Part shown: piece after piece, positions 31,705 to 39,647 of the stretch
Numbering within the stretch: position 1 is the stretch's first letter
How the letters are laid out: each line of letters starts with the position of its first letter
Assembly (NCBI GenBank): GCA_900696485.1
Contig: CAADGG010000060.1
Span: 1-64,000 of the forward strand
Origin: an uncultured Pseudomonadota bacterium
GTDB taxonomy: Bacteria; Myxococcota_A; UBA9160; PR03
DNA: 64,000 nt
Direction of reading: 5' to 3'
Notes under the pieces: generated by a model
Told to the model about the DNA's origin: nothing
The model's database searches: none
The model's input: only the letters and a program-made list of their open reading frames with translations
Position numbers and translations under genes: made by a program

Positions 31705-32694
31705 TCAGGCGCCGCGCGGCGCGTAGATGCCGAGCAGCTTCCAGAACGGCGCCCAGCGCGCGTTCAGCACGCCCAGCTCCCAGCAGAGTTCCCGGGGCTT
31801 TCCGAGCGCGGCACGCGCGCGCTGCGCACCGGGCGAGCGCCGCCCATACGCCTCGCGCAGCACCGACTTCGGAATGCCGTAGGTCCGGACCACGTGGCGC
31901 GACGGCCGCATCATCAACTGCGTGGCCACCTTCATCACGATCGCGGTCCGCAAGCGCAGCACGAAGAGCTTCGGCCCACGCAGCGCGGGGACGTGGCGCC
32001 GCAGGTAGTGCCGCGCAAAGGCCATGTGCCGGGCTTCCTCGGTCACGTGGATCCGGCTGATGCGGTCGATCAACGGATGCAGTTCGGCGCCGCTGGCGAG
32101 CGCCCGCCGCTGCACCCAATCGATCGGATCCTCTCCGCTCAACACGAAGAAGAAGAACAGCTCCGGAAACCTGCGACCGAAACGGATCACCTGCCGTTCG
32201 CCGGCACCGACGATGGCCGGCGGGCGGACGTCGAGACCGGCGCGGCGGACGCGCTGGACGAACTCCTGGAAGAACAGCGAGTGGTGCGCCTCCTCGATGA
32301 CCTCGTGGTAGCAGTACCGGAACTCGGGAGCGTCCTCTGGAAGCCGCGCCGCAAACTCCAGCAGGCCGCGCTTCAGCACGCTCTCGAACGCACGGCCGGT
32401 GCGCGCGAAGGTGGCGGTCATGTGCAGCCCGATCCGGGCCCGCACCGGCTGTGGCTGGCTCCGGTACCACACTGTGGCGCCGAGGGGATCGTCGGCAGAC
32501 AGCTCGAAGCGCGGGTCCTCGGGATCGATGGCGTACGCGGGGTCGTCCCACGGAATGTCCGCGTAGGCGTCGTAGTGCTTCACGACGGATTGGTGGGAGA
32601 GCCGGGCGAGAAACCCCTGGTAGGCGGTCTCGCTGGCAGCGTCCTGTCTCTCCTCGTCCGGAAGCTCGAGCAGTGTCGTGGCCGGGGCAGTCAT
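31705..32694 (-). CDS. AurF-like diiron oxygenase
   Basis: A 329-aa helical protein of the AurF/p-aminobenzoate N-oxygenase type. Ligand candidates fit the family pattern: E104, E134/E135 with H137/H138 (EVIEEAHHSLFFQEF), E188, and H216-E220-H223 (RIHVTEEARHMAFARH). It would use a diiron centre to oxidise an unknown substrate. Its start overlaps the stop of the TetR gene upstream (ATGA), so the two form a repressor-enzyme operon under one strong promoter. Substrate is unknown; acyl or aromatic amines are only possibilities. Confidence 0.82.
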   Translation of the reverse strand: MTAPATTLLELPDEERQDAASETAYQGFLARLSHQSVVKHYDAYADIPWDDPAYAIDPEDPRFELSADDPLGATVWYRSQPQPVRARIGLHMTATFARTGRAFESVLKRGLLEFAARLPEDAPEFRYCYHEVIEEAHHSLFFQEFVQRVRRAGLDVRPPAIVGAGERQVIRFGRRFPELFFFFVLSGEDPIDWVQRRALASGAELHPLIDRISRIHVTEEARHMAFARHYLRRHVPALRGPKLFVLRLRTAIVMKVATQLMMRPSRHVVRTYGIPKSVLREAYGRRSPGAQRARAALGKPRELCWELGVLNARWAPFWKLLGIYAPRGA

Positions 32695-33464
32695 GGGGTT
32701 CTCCTCGTGGGCGCGAAGCGGCTCGGTTCCACGGCCGGCTCGAGTCGGAGCGCACCGCGGTCCGGATGGTCGAACCAGCGGCCGAGCTCGGGATCGAGCC
32801 GACTCGCGACGAGGAACACGATGATGCGACGCAACTCGGCGAACGCGTCGTCGAGCGAGATCGAGTCCGGATCGACCTGCAGCACCAGCGCGATGCCGTC
32901 GAGCAACGCGAGCACGACGCCGGCGACTTCGTCGGCACGCGGGAGTTCGACGCCGAGGGCATCGTTCAAGCCGGTGACGATCGCCGCGCGGGCGCGCGCG
33001 AGGATGGCTTGCAGGGTCGCGCGGATCTCCGGCTTCTCGTCCGCCAGCTCGAGGGTCAGGAACTGCAGGAGCCGGAGGATCTGCGGCGTCTCCTCGAGCA
33101 GCGCGCGCATGCCGGCCAGCGCGCGGTCCAGCCGGGCGGCCGGGTCATCGCCGGCCTGGAGCGCGGAGTTCGAGATCCCCTCGATCCACGCGGCGGCCGT
33201 GCGCTCGGCCACGGCCGCCAGCAGTCCCTCCTTGCTGCCGAAGTGGTAGTAGATCGCCGTCTTGGCGATTCCGGAGCGTTCGGCGAGATGATCGACGCCG
33301 GCCCCGGCAAAGCCCCGTTCGGCAAACACCTGGCTTGCCACGTCGAGGATCCGCTCGCGACTCGCATCGCCGCGCGTACTGCGGCGATCGGTCGGATTGG
33401 GGCGCGTCGCCTTCCGCGGGCGCTCGGCGTTCGGACGGGATCCGCGACGACCTTCGCTATTCAT
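32691..33464 (-). CDS. TetR-family regulator of the diiron oxygenase operon
   Basis: A 257-aa TetR repressor. The N-terminal tail is basic; the HTH (RGFAGAGVDHLAERSGIAKTAIYYHFGSKEGLL) spans about residues 45-80, followed by a helical ligand domain. ATG 33464 is preferred; an in-frame ATG at 33476 also exists. Both lie inside or beside a perfect inverted repeat that covers the promoter -10 region, which predicts autorepression. Downstream it is coupled by ATGA to the AurF-like gene. Confidence 0.87.
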   Translation of the reverse strand: MNSEGRRGSRPNAERPRKATRPNPTDRRSTRGDASRERILDVASQVFAERGFAGAGVDHLAERSGIAKTAIYYHFGSKEGLLAAVAERTAAAWIEGISNSALQAGDDPAARLDRALAGMRALLEETPQILRLLQFLTLELADEKPEIRATLQAILARARAAIVTGLNDALGVELPRADEVAGVVLALLDGIALVLQVDPDSISLDDAFAELRRIIVFLVASRLDPELGRWFDHPDRGALRLEPAVEPSRFAPTRRTP

Positions 33465-33503
33465 CGTACGTACCATTCTGTACGAATATCTGGTGACCGT
33501 CAA
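33464..33503 (-). promoter_or_regulatory. Promoter with overlapping TetR operator
   Basis: On the minus strand TTGACG (33503-33498) and CAGAAT (33480-33475) are spaced by 17 bases. The perfect inverted repeat TCGTAC-N10-GTACGA (33464-33485) covers the -10 box and the expected transcription start and ends at the ATG. The layout predicts repression by the TetR protein and a transcript with only a few leader bases. Confidence 0.7.
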
Positions 33504-33523
33504 CCGGGCCAGGACTCGAGCGT

Positions 33524-33543
33524 GTATACCCCCGGGGGGTTAC
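33524..33543. promoter_or_regulatory. CsoR-operator-like palindrome
   Basis: GTATACCCCCGGGGGGTTAC is a near-perfect palindrome of the A/T-flanked C-run/G-run type bound by CsoR/CstR-family repressors. It overlaps the tmk stop codon and lies about 60 bases upstream of the TetR start. No CsoR-family gene is in the window. It may instead simply form a hairpin at the tmk 3' end. Confidence 0.35.
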
Positions 33544-34148
33544 AGCAGCGCGAGGCGCTCCTGGACGATGGCGTGGATCTGCGACGCCACGGCGTCGGGT
33601 TCGCGGTCGCCGTCGATCCGCACGAGGTACGGGCGATCGATGCTGCGGAATACCGCCGCGACGTCGATGAGACCTCGTGTGTTCTCGAACGCCGGCTCCG
33701 CGATGCCCCCGCGCGCGGCCACGCGTTCGAGTCCGCGGGTCGGGTCGACCTCCAGCAGCAGCGCGAGATCGGGCAGCGGAAACTCGGCCTCCGCCTCGGC
33801 GAGCAGCCGGCTGGCGTCGAGTCCCCGCGCGCCCTGGTACGCCACCGTCGAGAGGAAATAGCGGTCGCTCAGAACGATCGCGCCGCTCGTCAGGCCCGGC
33901 TGGATCACGGCGGCGACGTGCTCGCGGCGATCCTCGACGAACCACTGCAACTCCTCGTCGGGCGCAACCCGCGTTCCCGAGCGCGCCAGCGCGCGGATGC
34001 GCTGGCCGAAGCGGCCGTCGGTCGGTTCATGGGTCTCGATGACGCGGTGACCGGCGGCGCGCAGGGCCACCGCGAGCCGCCGGAGCTGCGTCGACTTGCC
34101 GGCGCCGTCGATCCCCTCGAACACGACCAGCCGACCGGCGTTCACCAC
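33540..34148 (-). CDS. tmk: Thymidylate kinase
   Basis: A thymidylate kinase of about 202 aa that phosphorylates dTMP to dTDP. The P-loop VVFEGIDGAGKST, the DR motif SDRYFLSTVAYQG and the LLLEVDP motif are present. No ATG precedes the P-loop closely; GTG 34148 (or GTG 34145) is the most likely start, and there is no clear ribosome-binding site. The open frame continues upstream into repeat-rich DNA with no homology. The usual holB neighbour is absent. Confidence 0.9.
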   Translation of the reverse strand: MVNAGRLVVFEGIDGAGKSTQLRRLAVALRAAGHRVIETHEPTDGRFGQRIRALARSGTRVAPDEELQWFVEDRREHVAAVIQPGLTSGAIVLSDRYFLSTVAYQGARGLDASRLLAEAEAEFPLPDLALLLEVDPTRGLERVAARGGIAEPAFENTRGLIDVAAVFRSIDRPYLVRIDGDREPDAVASQIHAIVQERLALL

Positions 34149-34374
34149 GAACTCGTGAAGCGCCGCTGGCGAAACGGCCGCGTGCCGAGCGCAGCGACGG
34201 CGAGGGCCGTGGCATGCCGCTTGCTCCTCGTCATGCCGGCGTCGCAAGACGCCTCCCGCCTCCGCTCCTTCAACGGGACCGGGGGCACGGGCGGGAGGAG
34301 TGGCGCCGGACGGAAGCAAGTGGTGCGAGCCGGGAATTTCAAACGGGGTGAGGCCCGGCCCGTGGCATCCGTCT

Positions 34375-34494
34375 GGTGCCTCTCCGTTCGCCTGCGGCTC
34401 ACTGCGCGCCCCGGCCAAGGCGCCGGGGCTTGCCGGTGCCTCTCCGTTCGCCTGCGGCTCACTGCGCGCCCCGGCCAAGGCGCCGGGGCTTGCC
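34375..34494. repeat. Tandem 60-bp duplication
   Basis: Two identical 60-bp units (34375-34434 and 34435-34494) are followed by a partial third copy that shares the opening TCTCCGTTCGCC and then diverges. Perfect identity suggests a recent duplication or ongoing slippage. Confidence 0.95.
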
Positions 34495-34503
34495 GGCGTC
34501 TCT

Positions 34504-34524
34504 CCGTTCGCCGCAGGCGAACGG
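34504..34524 (-). terminator. Possible atpE terminator hairpin
   Basis: CCGTTCGCC and GGCGAACGG form a perfect 9-bp stem around a 3-base loop, about 50 bases beyond the atpE stop on the minus strand. No T-run follows, so the terminator role is uncertain. Confidence 0.4.
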
Positions 34525-34575
34525 CGCGCGCCGGGCCGGGGACCGGCGCGCGCGGGGTTCCCGACGTCGGAGGAA

Positions 34576-34896
34576 CTAGATCTTGCCGATCAGCAGGAAG
34601 GCGGTGACGAAGCCGACCAGCGCAATCGACTCGATGAGCGCCATGCCGAGGATGAACGGCGTGTTCATCGCCCCGGCGGCCCCGGGATTGCGGGCGATGC
34701 CGGCCGTCGTATTGCTGGCCGTGAGGCCCTGGGCGAGGCCGCAGCCGAGTGCGGCCAGGCCGAACGCGAGACCGGCACCGAGAGCCGGACCCCAGTTGGA
34801 GCCCTGCTGCGCGGCTTCTTCCGCGAACGCCACATCGGCGACGAGCAGCGCGGCGAACGTGAAGACCAACAGCTTGCCGAAACGAACGGGAACCAT
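34576..34896 (-). CDS. atpE: ATP synthase F0 subunit c
   Basis: A 106-aa c subunit that forms the rotor ring. An N-terminal signal-like segment (LLVFTFAALLVADVAFA) precedes the two-helix hairpin. The loop ARNPGAAG is typical, and the ion-carrying Glu is in GMALIESIALVGF. A Gln in helix 1 (GLAQGL) and the Glu-Ser pair recall part of the sodium-binding signature, although Thr and Tyr are not conserved. ATG 34896 follows GCAAGGAGCAAGT. It is the last gene of the atpZ-atpI-atpB-atpE operon. Confidence 0.95.
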   Translation of the reverse strand: MVPVRFGKLLVFTFAALLVADVAFAEEAAQQGSNWGPALGAGLAFGLAALGCGLAQGLTASNTTAGIARNPGAAGAMNTPFILGMALIESIALVGFVTAFLLIGKI

Positions 34897-34958
34897 ACTT
34901 GCTCCTTGCCTTTGCCCCGATCCGGACGGTGGGGCCTCGTGGCTCGTCTCGAAGAACC

Positions 34959-35672
34959 CTAGTGGTGCTCCTCGAGAGCCAAGCCGATGTAGATCATGCT
35001 GAGCAGCGCGAACACGAACGCCTGGATGAACGAGATCACCAGGCCGAGACCCAGGAAGATCGCCGGCACGGCAACGGGCATCAGCCCCAGCCACACGGCC
35101 ACCACGGTATGGTCTGCGAACATGTTCGCGAGCAGACGAAGCGCCAGCGTGAAGACGCGCGCGATGTTGAGCGGCAGTTCGATCACCACCATCAGCGGCG
35201 CCAACAGCGGCACGTGGTAGTGCTTGCCGCCGATCTTCAGGTCGAACAGCGGGCCGGTGAACTGATAGACGTACTTCCAGCCCTGCTTCACGATGCCGAC
35301 GTAGTGGTAGACGAAGAAGACGATCGTCCCCCACGCGAGGCCGACCGAGATGTCACTGGTGGCGCCGCCGACCGCCGGAACGAGTCCCAGCAGGTTCGAG
35401 ATCAGGATGAAGAAGAAGATCGAAGAGACCAGCGGCAGGAAGCGTTGGTAGTCGTGACCGATGGTCTGCTCGGCGAGCTCCGCAAGCCCGTCGAGGATCG
35501 CCTCGATGCAGTTGCGCACGGTGATGCCGCGATCCGGCAGCACGCCGCCGTCGGCCGCGGCCAGCGAGCGCCGCACGGACCAACCGGCCAGCAGCAGCAA
35601 CCCGACCGCCAACAGCGCGGACTGGATCACCCAGTCGATGCCGGCATGCTCGAGCGGTCCATAGATGCTCAC
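34959..35672 (-). CDS. atpB: ATP synthase F0 subunit a
   Basis: A 237-aa stator subunit that forms the ion half-channels. The essential Arg is in LALRLLANMFADH, and the C-terminal helices (FIQAFVFALLSMIYIGLALEEHH) are typical. GTG 35672 overlaps the stop of the AtpI-like gene (GTGA). The genes for b', b and delta lie about 26 kb away on the other strand, so the ATP synthase genes are split. Confidence 0.97.
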   Translation of the reverse strand: MSIYGPLEHAGIDWVIQSALLAVGLLLLAGWSVRRSLAAADGGVLPDRGITVRNCIEAILDGLAELAEQTIGHDYQRFLPLVSSIFFFILISNLLGLVPAVGGATSDISVGLAWGTIVFFVYHYVGIVKQGWKYVYQFTGPLFDLKIGGKHYHVPLLAPLMVVIELPLNIARVFTLALRLLANMFADHTVVAVWLGLMPVAVPAIFLGLGLVISFIQAFVFALLSMIYIGLALEEHH

Positions 35673-36166
35673 GGCGCGTCCCCCGTCTCATCGATCGCGT
35701 CGTCCTCGTCGGGCACCGGCAGCGCGACCTCGGCGCGCCAGACACTCCAATGATCCCACGCCGGGTCGTCGGCCGGCAGCACCGGGGCGGCGGGATCGAT
35801 CGGCGGCGCGAACCACCACGCGCCGATCAGCACCGCCGGCACCACGGTCGAGACGCCGAACAGCAACCCCAGCGGATGGGCGCCGGCTGCGAGTGCAACG
35901 CCCAGCGCGCCGAACAGCATCGCGAGCCGCAATCCGAGCAGCGCGGTCCAGAAGCGCGCGCCATCGAGCCGGTCTTCGAGCACTTGCGTGGCGCACGCGC
36001 ACAGCGCGCGAAAGTTCACCGCCTCGAGCGCCGCGCCGAGCGCATAGGCCGTCGCGAACGCCGGCCCGGCCACGAGCGCGGACACCGCGACGCCGCCGGC
36101 CGACAGCGTCAGGTTGAGGCCTTGCAGCGCGTTCGCCTCATCGATGGTTCTCGCGGTCCTGCTCAC
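35669..36166 (-). CDS. ATP synthase subunit I-like membrane protein
   Basis: A 165-aa protein with about four hydrophobic segments (TLSAGGVAVSALVAGPAFATAYALGAALE, then LLGLRLAMLFGALGVALAAG) and an acidic C-terminal tail. Position between atpZ and atpB and the helix pattern suggest the AtpI family, which assists c-ring assembly. Sequence similarity is weak. GTG 36166 overlaps the atpZ stop, and its own stop overlaps the atpB start. Confidence 0.65.
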   Translation of the reverse strand: MSRTARTIDEANALQGLNLTLSAGGVAVSALVAGPAFATAYALGAALEAVNFRALCACATQVLEDRLDGARFWTALLGLRLAMLFGALGVALAAGAHPLGLLFGVSTVVPAVLIGAWWFAPPIDPAAPVLPADDPAWDHWSVWRAEVALPVPDEDDAIDETGDAP

Positions 36167-36495
36167 TTCGACTCCGGCGCTCCGCCGCTCCCGTCGCGCC
36201 GGCTGTGGTCGTCCGGCCCGCCCATCACGTTCCGCATCCGCCACATCCGCATTCCGAACGCCGCGAATCCGATCGCCATGCCGACCAGGAAGCCGGTCGG
36301 TTCCGTCCCGAAGCGTCGGTCCACCCAGTACCCGGCCAGGCCGCTGATCACCACCGCCAGCACGGCCTCGACGGCGCCCTGGTACGCAGATGCCATCCCC
36401 TGCTGCGCCGTGCGCGAGCCCGGAACGCGAGCGCCGCCCTTTTCCGGCCCGCGGGGGGGCTCGGACGGTTCGCTTGCATCGCCGGGTTCGCTCAT
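36163..36495 (-). CDS. atpZ: AtpZ/AtpI-family ATP synthase accessory protein
   Basis: A 110-aa protein. It has a hydrophilic N-terminus and two membrane helices (AVEAVLAVVISGLAGYWVDRRFG, then GFLVGMAIGFAAFGMRMWRM), the AtpZ (F0F1-ATPase subunit) pattern. It may help ion handling or assembly of the F0 sector. ATG 36495 is preferred to ATG 36501 because GAGGAGG then has a proper 7-8 base spacing. It is the first gene of the F0 operon. Confidence 0.82.
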   Translation of the reverse strand: MSEPGDASEPSEPPRGPEKGGARVPGSRTAQQGMASAYQGAVEAVLAVVISGLAGYWVDRRFGTEPTGFLVGMAIGFAAFGMRMWRMRNVMGGPDDHSRRDGSGGAPESK

Positions 36496-36577
36496 CGGCA
36501 TCCCTCCTCGGGGAGGCGGGATCGCTCCCCGAGGGCTCCAAGAGCGGCGCGCACCATAGCGACTGGCCCCCGGCCGC

Positions 36578-37906
36578 TCAACGCGGCCGCGATCCCGTCG
36601 CCGGGGCCCGCGGACGTGCGGTCCGGAGCTTGCGGAAGGCCCGCTCGGCGGCGGCCAGCGTCTCGGCGACGTCGATCGGGCGGTGCGCCAGCGACACGAA
36701 ACACGCCTCGTAGGCCGAGGGCGGCAGGTAGATCCCCGCGTCGAGCATCGCGTGGAAGAACACCCGGAACTGCTCGGGATCGGCCTTGCGCGCGTCGGCG
36801 AAGCTCCGGACCGGCCCGGGATGGAAGAAGAACCCGAACATCCCGCCGGCTGCGCTGGTGGACAGCGCCACGCCGGCTGCCTGGGCGCGTTCGGCAAGGC
36901 CCTCGGCCAGCGTCCGGCTGCGCGCCTCGAGCGCCACGTAGGCCCCGGGCTCACGGAGCCGACGCAGCGTCTCGAGACCGGCCGCCATCGCCAGCGGGTT
37001 GCCGGACAGCGTCCCGGCCTGATAGATCGGACCGTCCGGCGCGATCTGGCCCATCAGGTCCGCCCGCCCGCCGTACGCGGCCGCCGGGAGCCCGCCGCCG
37101 ACGACCTTGCCGAGGATCGTGAGATCGGGCCGGATGCCGTAGCGAACCTGCGCGCCGCCCCACGCGACCCGGAATCCGGTCATCACTTCGTCGAAGATCA
37201 GCAGCGCGCCGTGTCGGTCGCACAGCGTGCGCAGCCCTTCGAGGAAACCCGGCACCGGCGGCACGCAGCCCATGTTGCCGGCCACCGGTTCGACCAGCAC
37301 GCCGGCGATCTGATCGGGCCAACGCGAGAATGCGTCGGCGACGGCGTCGACATCGTTGAACGGGGTCTGCAGCGTGAGCGCCGCGAGTTCCGGCGGGACA
37401 CCTGGCGAGCCGGGAATGCCGAGCGTGGCGACGCCGCTGCCGGCTCCGACGAGCAGCGAGTCCGCATGGCCGTGGTAGCCCCCGTCGAACTTGAGGATCC
37501 GCGAGCGCCCGGTGGCGCCGCGCACGAGCCGGATCGCGCTCATCGCCGCTTCGGTCCCGGACGACACGAAGCGCACCTTCTCGACCGACGGCAGCGCCGA
37601 GCAGACCAGCTCCGCCAGCTTGATCTCGCGTTCGGTCGGCGCCCCGAAGCTGGTGCCGGACGCGGCGGCAGCGCGCACGGCACGCAACACCGCCGGGTGG
37701 GCATGCCCGAGGATCAGCGGTCCCCACGAGCCGACATAATCGACGTACTCGTTGTCGTCGGCGTCCCAGATCCGGGCGCCCTTGCCGCGCACCAGGAACG
37801 GTGCCGTTCCGCCGACCGAGCCAAAGGCCCGCACGGGGCTGTTGACGCCGCCCGGGATCACCTTGCGGGCCCGGTTCATCAGCTGCTTCGATCGCGTGCG
37901 TTTCAT
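36578..37906 (-). CDS. hemL: Glutamate-1-semialdehyde 2,1-aminomutase
   Basis: A 442-aa PLP enzyme making 5-aminolevulinate from glutamate-1-semialdehyde in C5-pathway haem synthesis. Family motifs are [47 protein letters not shown] and the PLP Lys in [20 protein letters not shown] 37906 begins the standard N-terminus; a start eight codons earlier is possible. It is about 80 bases upstream of atpZ on the same strand. Confidence 0.97.
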   Translation of the reverse strand: MKRTRSKQLMNRARKVIPGGVNSPVRAFGSVGGTAPFLVRGKGARIWDADDNEYVDYVGSWGPLILGHAHPAVLRAVRAAAASGTSFGAPTEREIKLAELVCSALPSVEKVRFVSSGTEAAMSAIRLVRGATGRSRILKFDGGYHGHADSLLVGAGSGVATLGIPGSPGVPPELAALTLQTPFNDVDAVADAFSRWPDQIAGVLVEPVAGNMGCVPPVPGFLEGLRTLCDRHGALLIFDEVMTGFRVAWGGAQVRYGIRPDLTILGKVVGGGLPAAAYGGRADLMGQIAPDGPIYQAGTLSGNPLAMAAGLETLRRLREPGAYVALEARSRTLAEGLAERAQAAGVALSTSAAGGMFGFFFHPGPVRSFADARKADPEQFRVFFHAMLDAGIYLPPSAYEACFVSLAHRPIDVAETLAAAERAFRKLRTARPRAPATGSRPR

Positions 37907-38005
37907 CGGCCGGAAGATAGGGGGCCGCACTCGGTCTGTCGGGTTCCCGGAACGCGTCGCGCCGAGCCGGCGCCGTGCGACGAACGGCGACCGCGGCGGC
38001 CTGCT

Positions 38006-38989
38006 TCAGTCGCCCCGTCCGTTCGGGCGCTTCGGACCGAGCCGGCTGCGTACGGCGTCCTCGAAGGCCGCGACGGACGCGCCGGCATGCTCGGCCTTCA
38101 GCTTCGCAAGCCTCGGGTAGCCGGCTCGGCTCTCGGCATCCCATTCGTCGGCGAAGCGGCCCGACTCGATCTCGTCGGCGAGTTCGCGCATGCGCGCGGC
38201 GACGTCCAGGTGGTCGAAGCGTCCGCGACGCGAGAGCTGGCCGTACTGGCTGGTCGGCGAGTGCAGCTCGAGCTGGCCGACGAAGCCGAACTCGCGCAGC
38301 AGCCGGTAGTTCCGCTCGACCTCGCCGGACAGGTAGAGTTCGGCCAGGACGGCTTCGATCGGGATCTCGCGCTCGATCATGGTCCGGACGAAGGCGCCGG
38401 TCACGTGCGTCAGCGCCGGCGAGAGGATCTGTTCGACGGCCAGGTCGAGGACCGCCTCCTGCATCGGCGTGAGTTCGATGGCGCCCTGGCGCAGGCCGCC
38501 GATCGCCTTCGCAACGGCGAGCGTGCGCGCGAGCGCCGTGCCGGTGACATCGCGATGCACGCCGACGGCCGTGACGAAACCGGTCCCGTCCGTGAAGCAG
38601 CGCCGGACCTCGGGGCCCAGCATGCGCGGCGCCACCAGGCCGACGTCGCCGGGCGGCTCGTAGCGGCCGAAGGCGACCGTGTAGCCGCTCGCGACGACGG
38701 TGAGACCATCGGCAGGCCGTTCGATCGGGAGCTCGGGGATCGCACCATCGGGGATCAGCAGGCATGCGATCGGCGCCGTGCTGGCCGCGTCGAGATCCGC
38801 CGGGGTGAAGCCATCGGCCTGCGCCTGCGCGCGCGTCTCGTCGGCGCGCACGCACACGCGGACCCGGCAGCCCGAATCCCGCAGGTTGAGCGCCCAGCAG
38901 CGTCCCTGGTTGCCGTACCCGACGATGGCGATGTCCTGGCCGTCCAGCCGGGAGACGTCGCCGTCGTCGTCGCCGTAGATCTTGGTCAT
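38006..38989 (-). CDS. Divergent ketol-acid reductoisomerase-like protein
   Basis: A 327-aa class I KARI-fold protein. The Rossmann motif IVGYGNQGRCWALNLRDSG is clear. The segment equivalent to HGFNIHFG reads ASGYTVAFG, lacking the conserved His, and SISNTAEYG is replaced by LHSPTSQYG. The metal-ligand motif DLxxEQ is kept as DLAVEQ. It therefore may not perform the IlvC reaction on acetolactate. ilvB/ilvN are not adjacent. ATG 38989 is chosen over an in-frame GTG six codons upstream. Confidence 0.75.
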   Translation of the reverse strand: MTKIYGDDDGDVSRLDGQDIAIVGYGNQGRCWALNLRDSGCRVRVCVRADETRAQAQADGFTPADLDAASTAPIACLLIPDGAIPELPIERPADGLTVVASGYTVAFGRYEPPGDVGLVAPRMLGPEVRRCFTDGTGFVTAVGVHRDVTGTALARTLAVAKAIGGLRQGAIELTPMQEAVLDLAVEQILSPALTHVTGAFVRTMIEREIPIEAVLAELYLSGEVERNYRLLREFGFVGQLELHSPTSQYGQLSRRGRFDHLDVAARMRELADEIESGRFADEWDAESRAGYPRLAKLKAEHAGASVAAFEDAVRSRLGPKRPNGRGD

Positions 38990-39203
38990 CGGTGCCGGAA
39001 CTCCCACGGCGCCCCCCCCGGCGCCCCCGTGTTCGGAGCATACCGCGCCGCGTTCGCCGGCGGCGGCCGAGCGATCGGGAGCCTGCGGGGCGGACGCTCC
39101 CGAGCGCGGCGGACGCGCCCGCGACGCGGCTTGTTAGCATGCTCGGAGACACGCTCGGCCGCGGGTTGGCCGCCCGCGTCTCCTCCCTTGCACGGAAGTC
39201 GCC

Positions 39204-39641
39204 ATGTACCGCATCACCCGCTCGATCTCGTTCTGCTACGGCCATCGACTGCTCGGACACGCCGGCAAGTGTCGTCACCTCCATGGACACAATGCCCGCG
39301 CCGTCGTCACGCTGGAGGACGCCACGCTCGACGAGCAAGGCATGCTGGTCGACTTCTACGAACTCGGAAACGCCATCAAGGGCTGGATCGACGACGAGCT
39401 CGACCACACCATGATCCTGTGCCGGCAGGATCCGTTGGTGCCGCTGCTGCAGAAGGCGGGAGAACGGATTCTCGTCGTCGACTGGAACCCGACGGCGGAA
39501 CTTCTCGCCCGCATGATCTTCGAACGCGTGGCGGCCGCCGGCTATCCGGTCCGAGACGTCACGCTGTGGGAGACCGAAACGTGCTCCGCGAGCCATCGTG
39601 CCGATCCGAGCCGACCCGCGGAAGAACGTGACTCCGGCTGA
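39204..39641 (+). CDS. 6-pyruvoyl-tetrahydropterin synthase / QueD family protein
   Basis: A 145-aa T-fold enzyme. Zinc ligands are the His in CYGHRLLGH and the HGH of KCRHLHGHN; the catalytic Cys precedes that HGH, and the substrate-binding Glu is in LWETETCSA. It probably makes 6-carboxy-tetrahydropterin for queuosine, or a pterin. No other queuosine gene is adjacent. Its stop is six bases from the convergent chemoreceptor stop. A TTAGCAT hexamer at 39131 may belong to its promoter. Confidence 0.88.
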   Translation: MYRITRSISFCYGHRLLGHAGKCRHLHGHNARAVVTLEDATLDEQGMLVDFYELGNAIKGWIDDELDHTMILCRQDPLVPLLQKAGERILVVDWNPTAELLARMIFERVAAAGYPVRDVTLWETETCSASHRADPSRPAEERDSG

Positions 39642-39647
39642 GGGTTC

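Larger units (their letters stand above)
34149..34575. other. Non-coding repeat-rich gap between tmk and atpE
   Basis: About 430 bases without a credible gene. It holds a 60-bp tandem duplication, a 9-bp hairpin directly downstream of atpE, and a 9-bp inverted repeat CCTCCCGCC/GGCGGGAGG (34252-34298). Open frames across it translate to low-complexity repeats. No promoter for tmk was recognised. Confidence 0.7.

Noticed and set aside
34252..34298. Third copy of the 113-bp structured element
   Set aside because: Only a 9-bp inverted repeat resembles the arm; the internal blocks and length do not match.
34375..34524. Possible CRISPR-like array
   Set aside because: The repeats are directly adjacent 60-bp units without spacers, so this is a tandem duplication.
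32451..34607. A 718-codon plus-strand open frame
   Set aside because: Antisense to the TetR gene and tmk and crossing the tandem repeats; no recognisable protein features.
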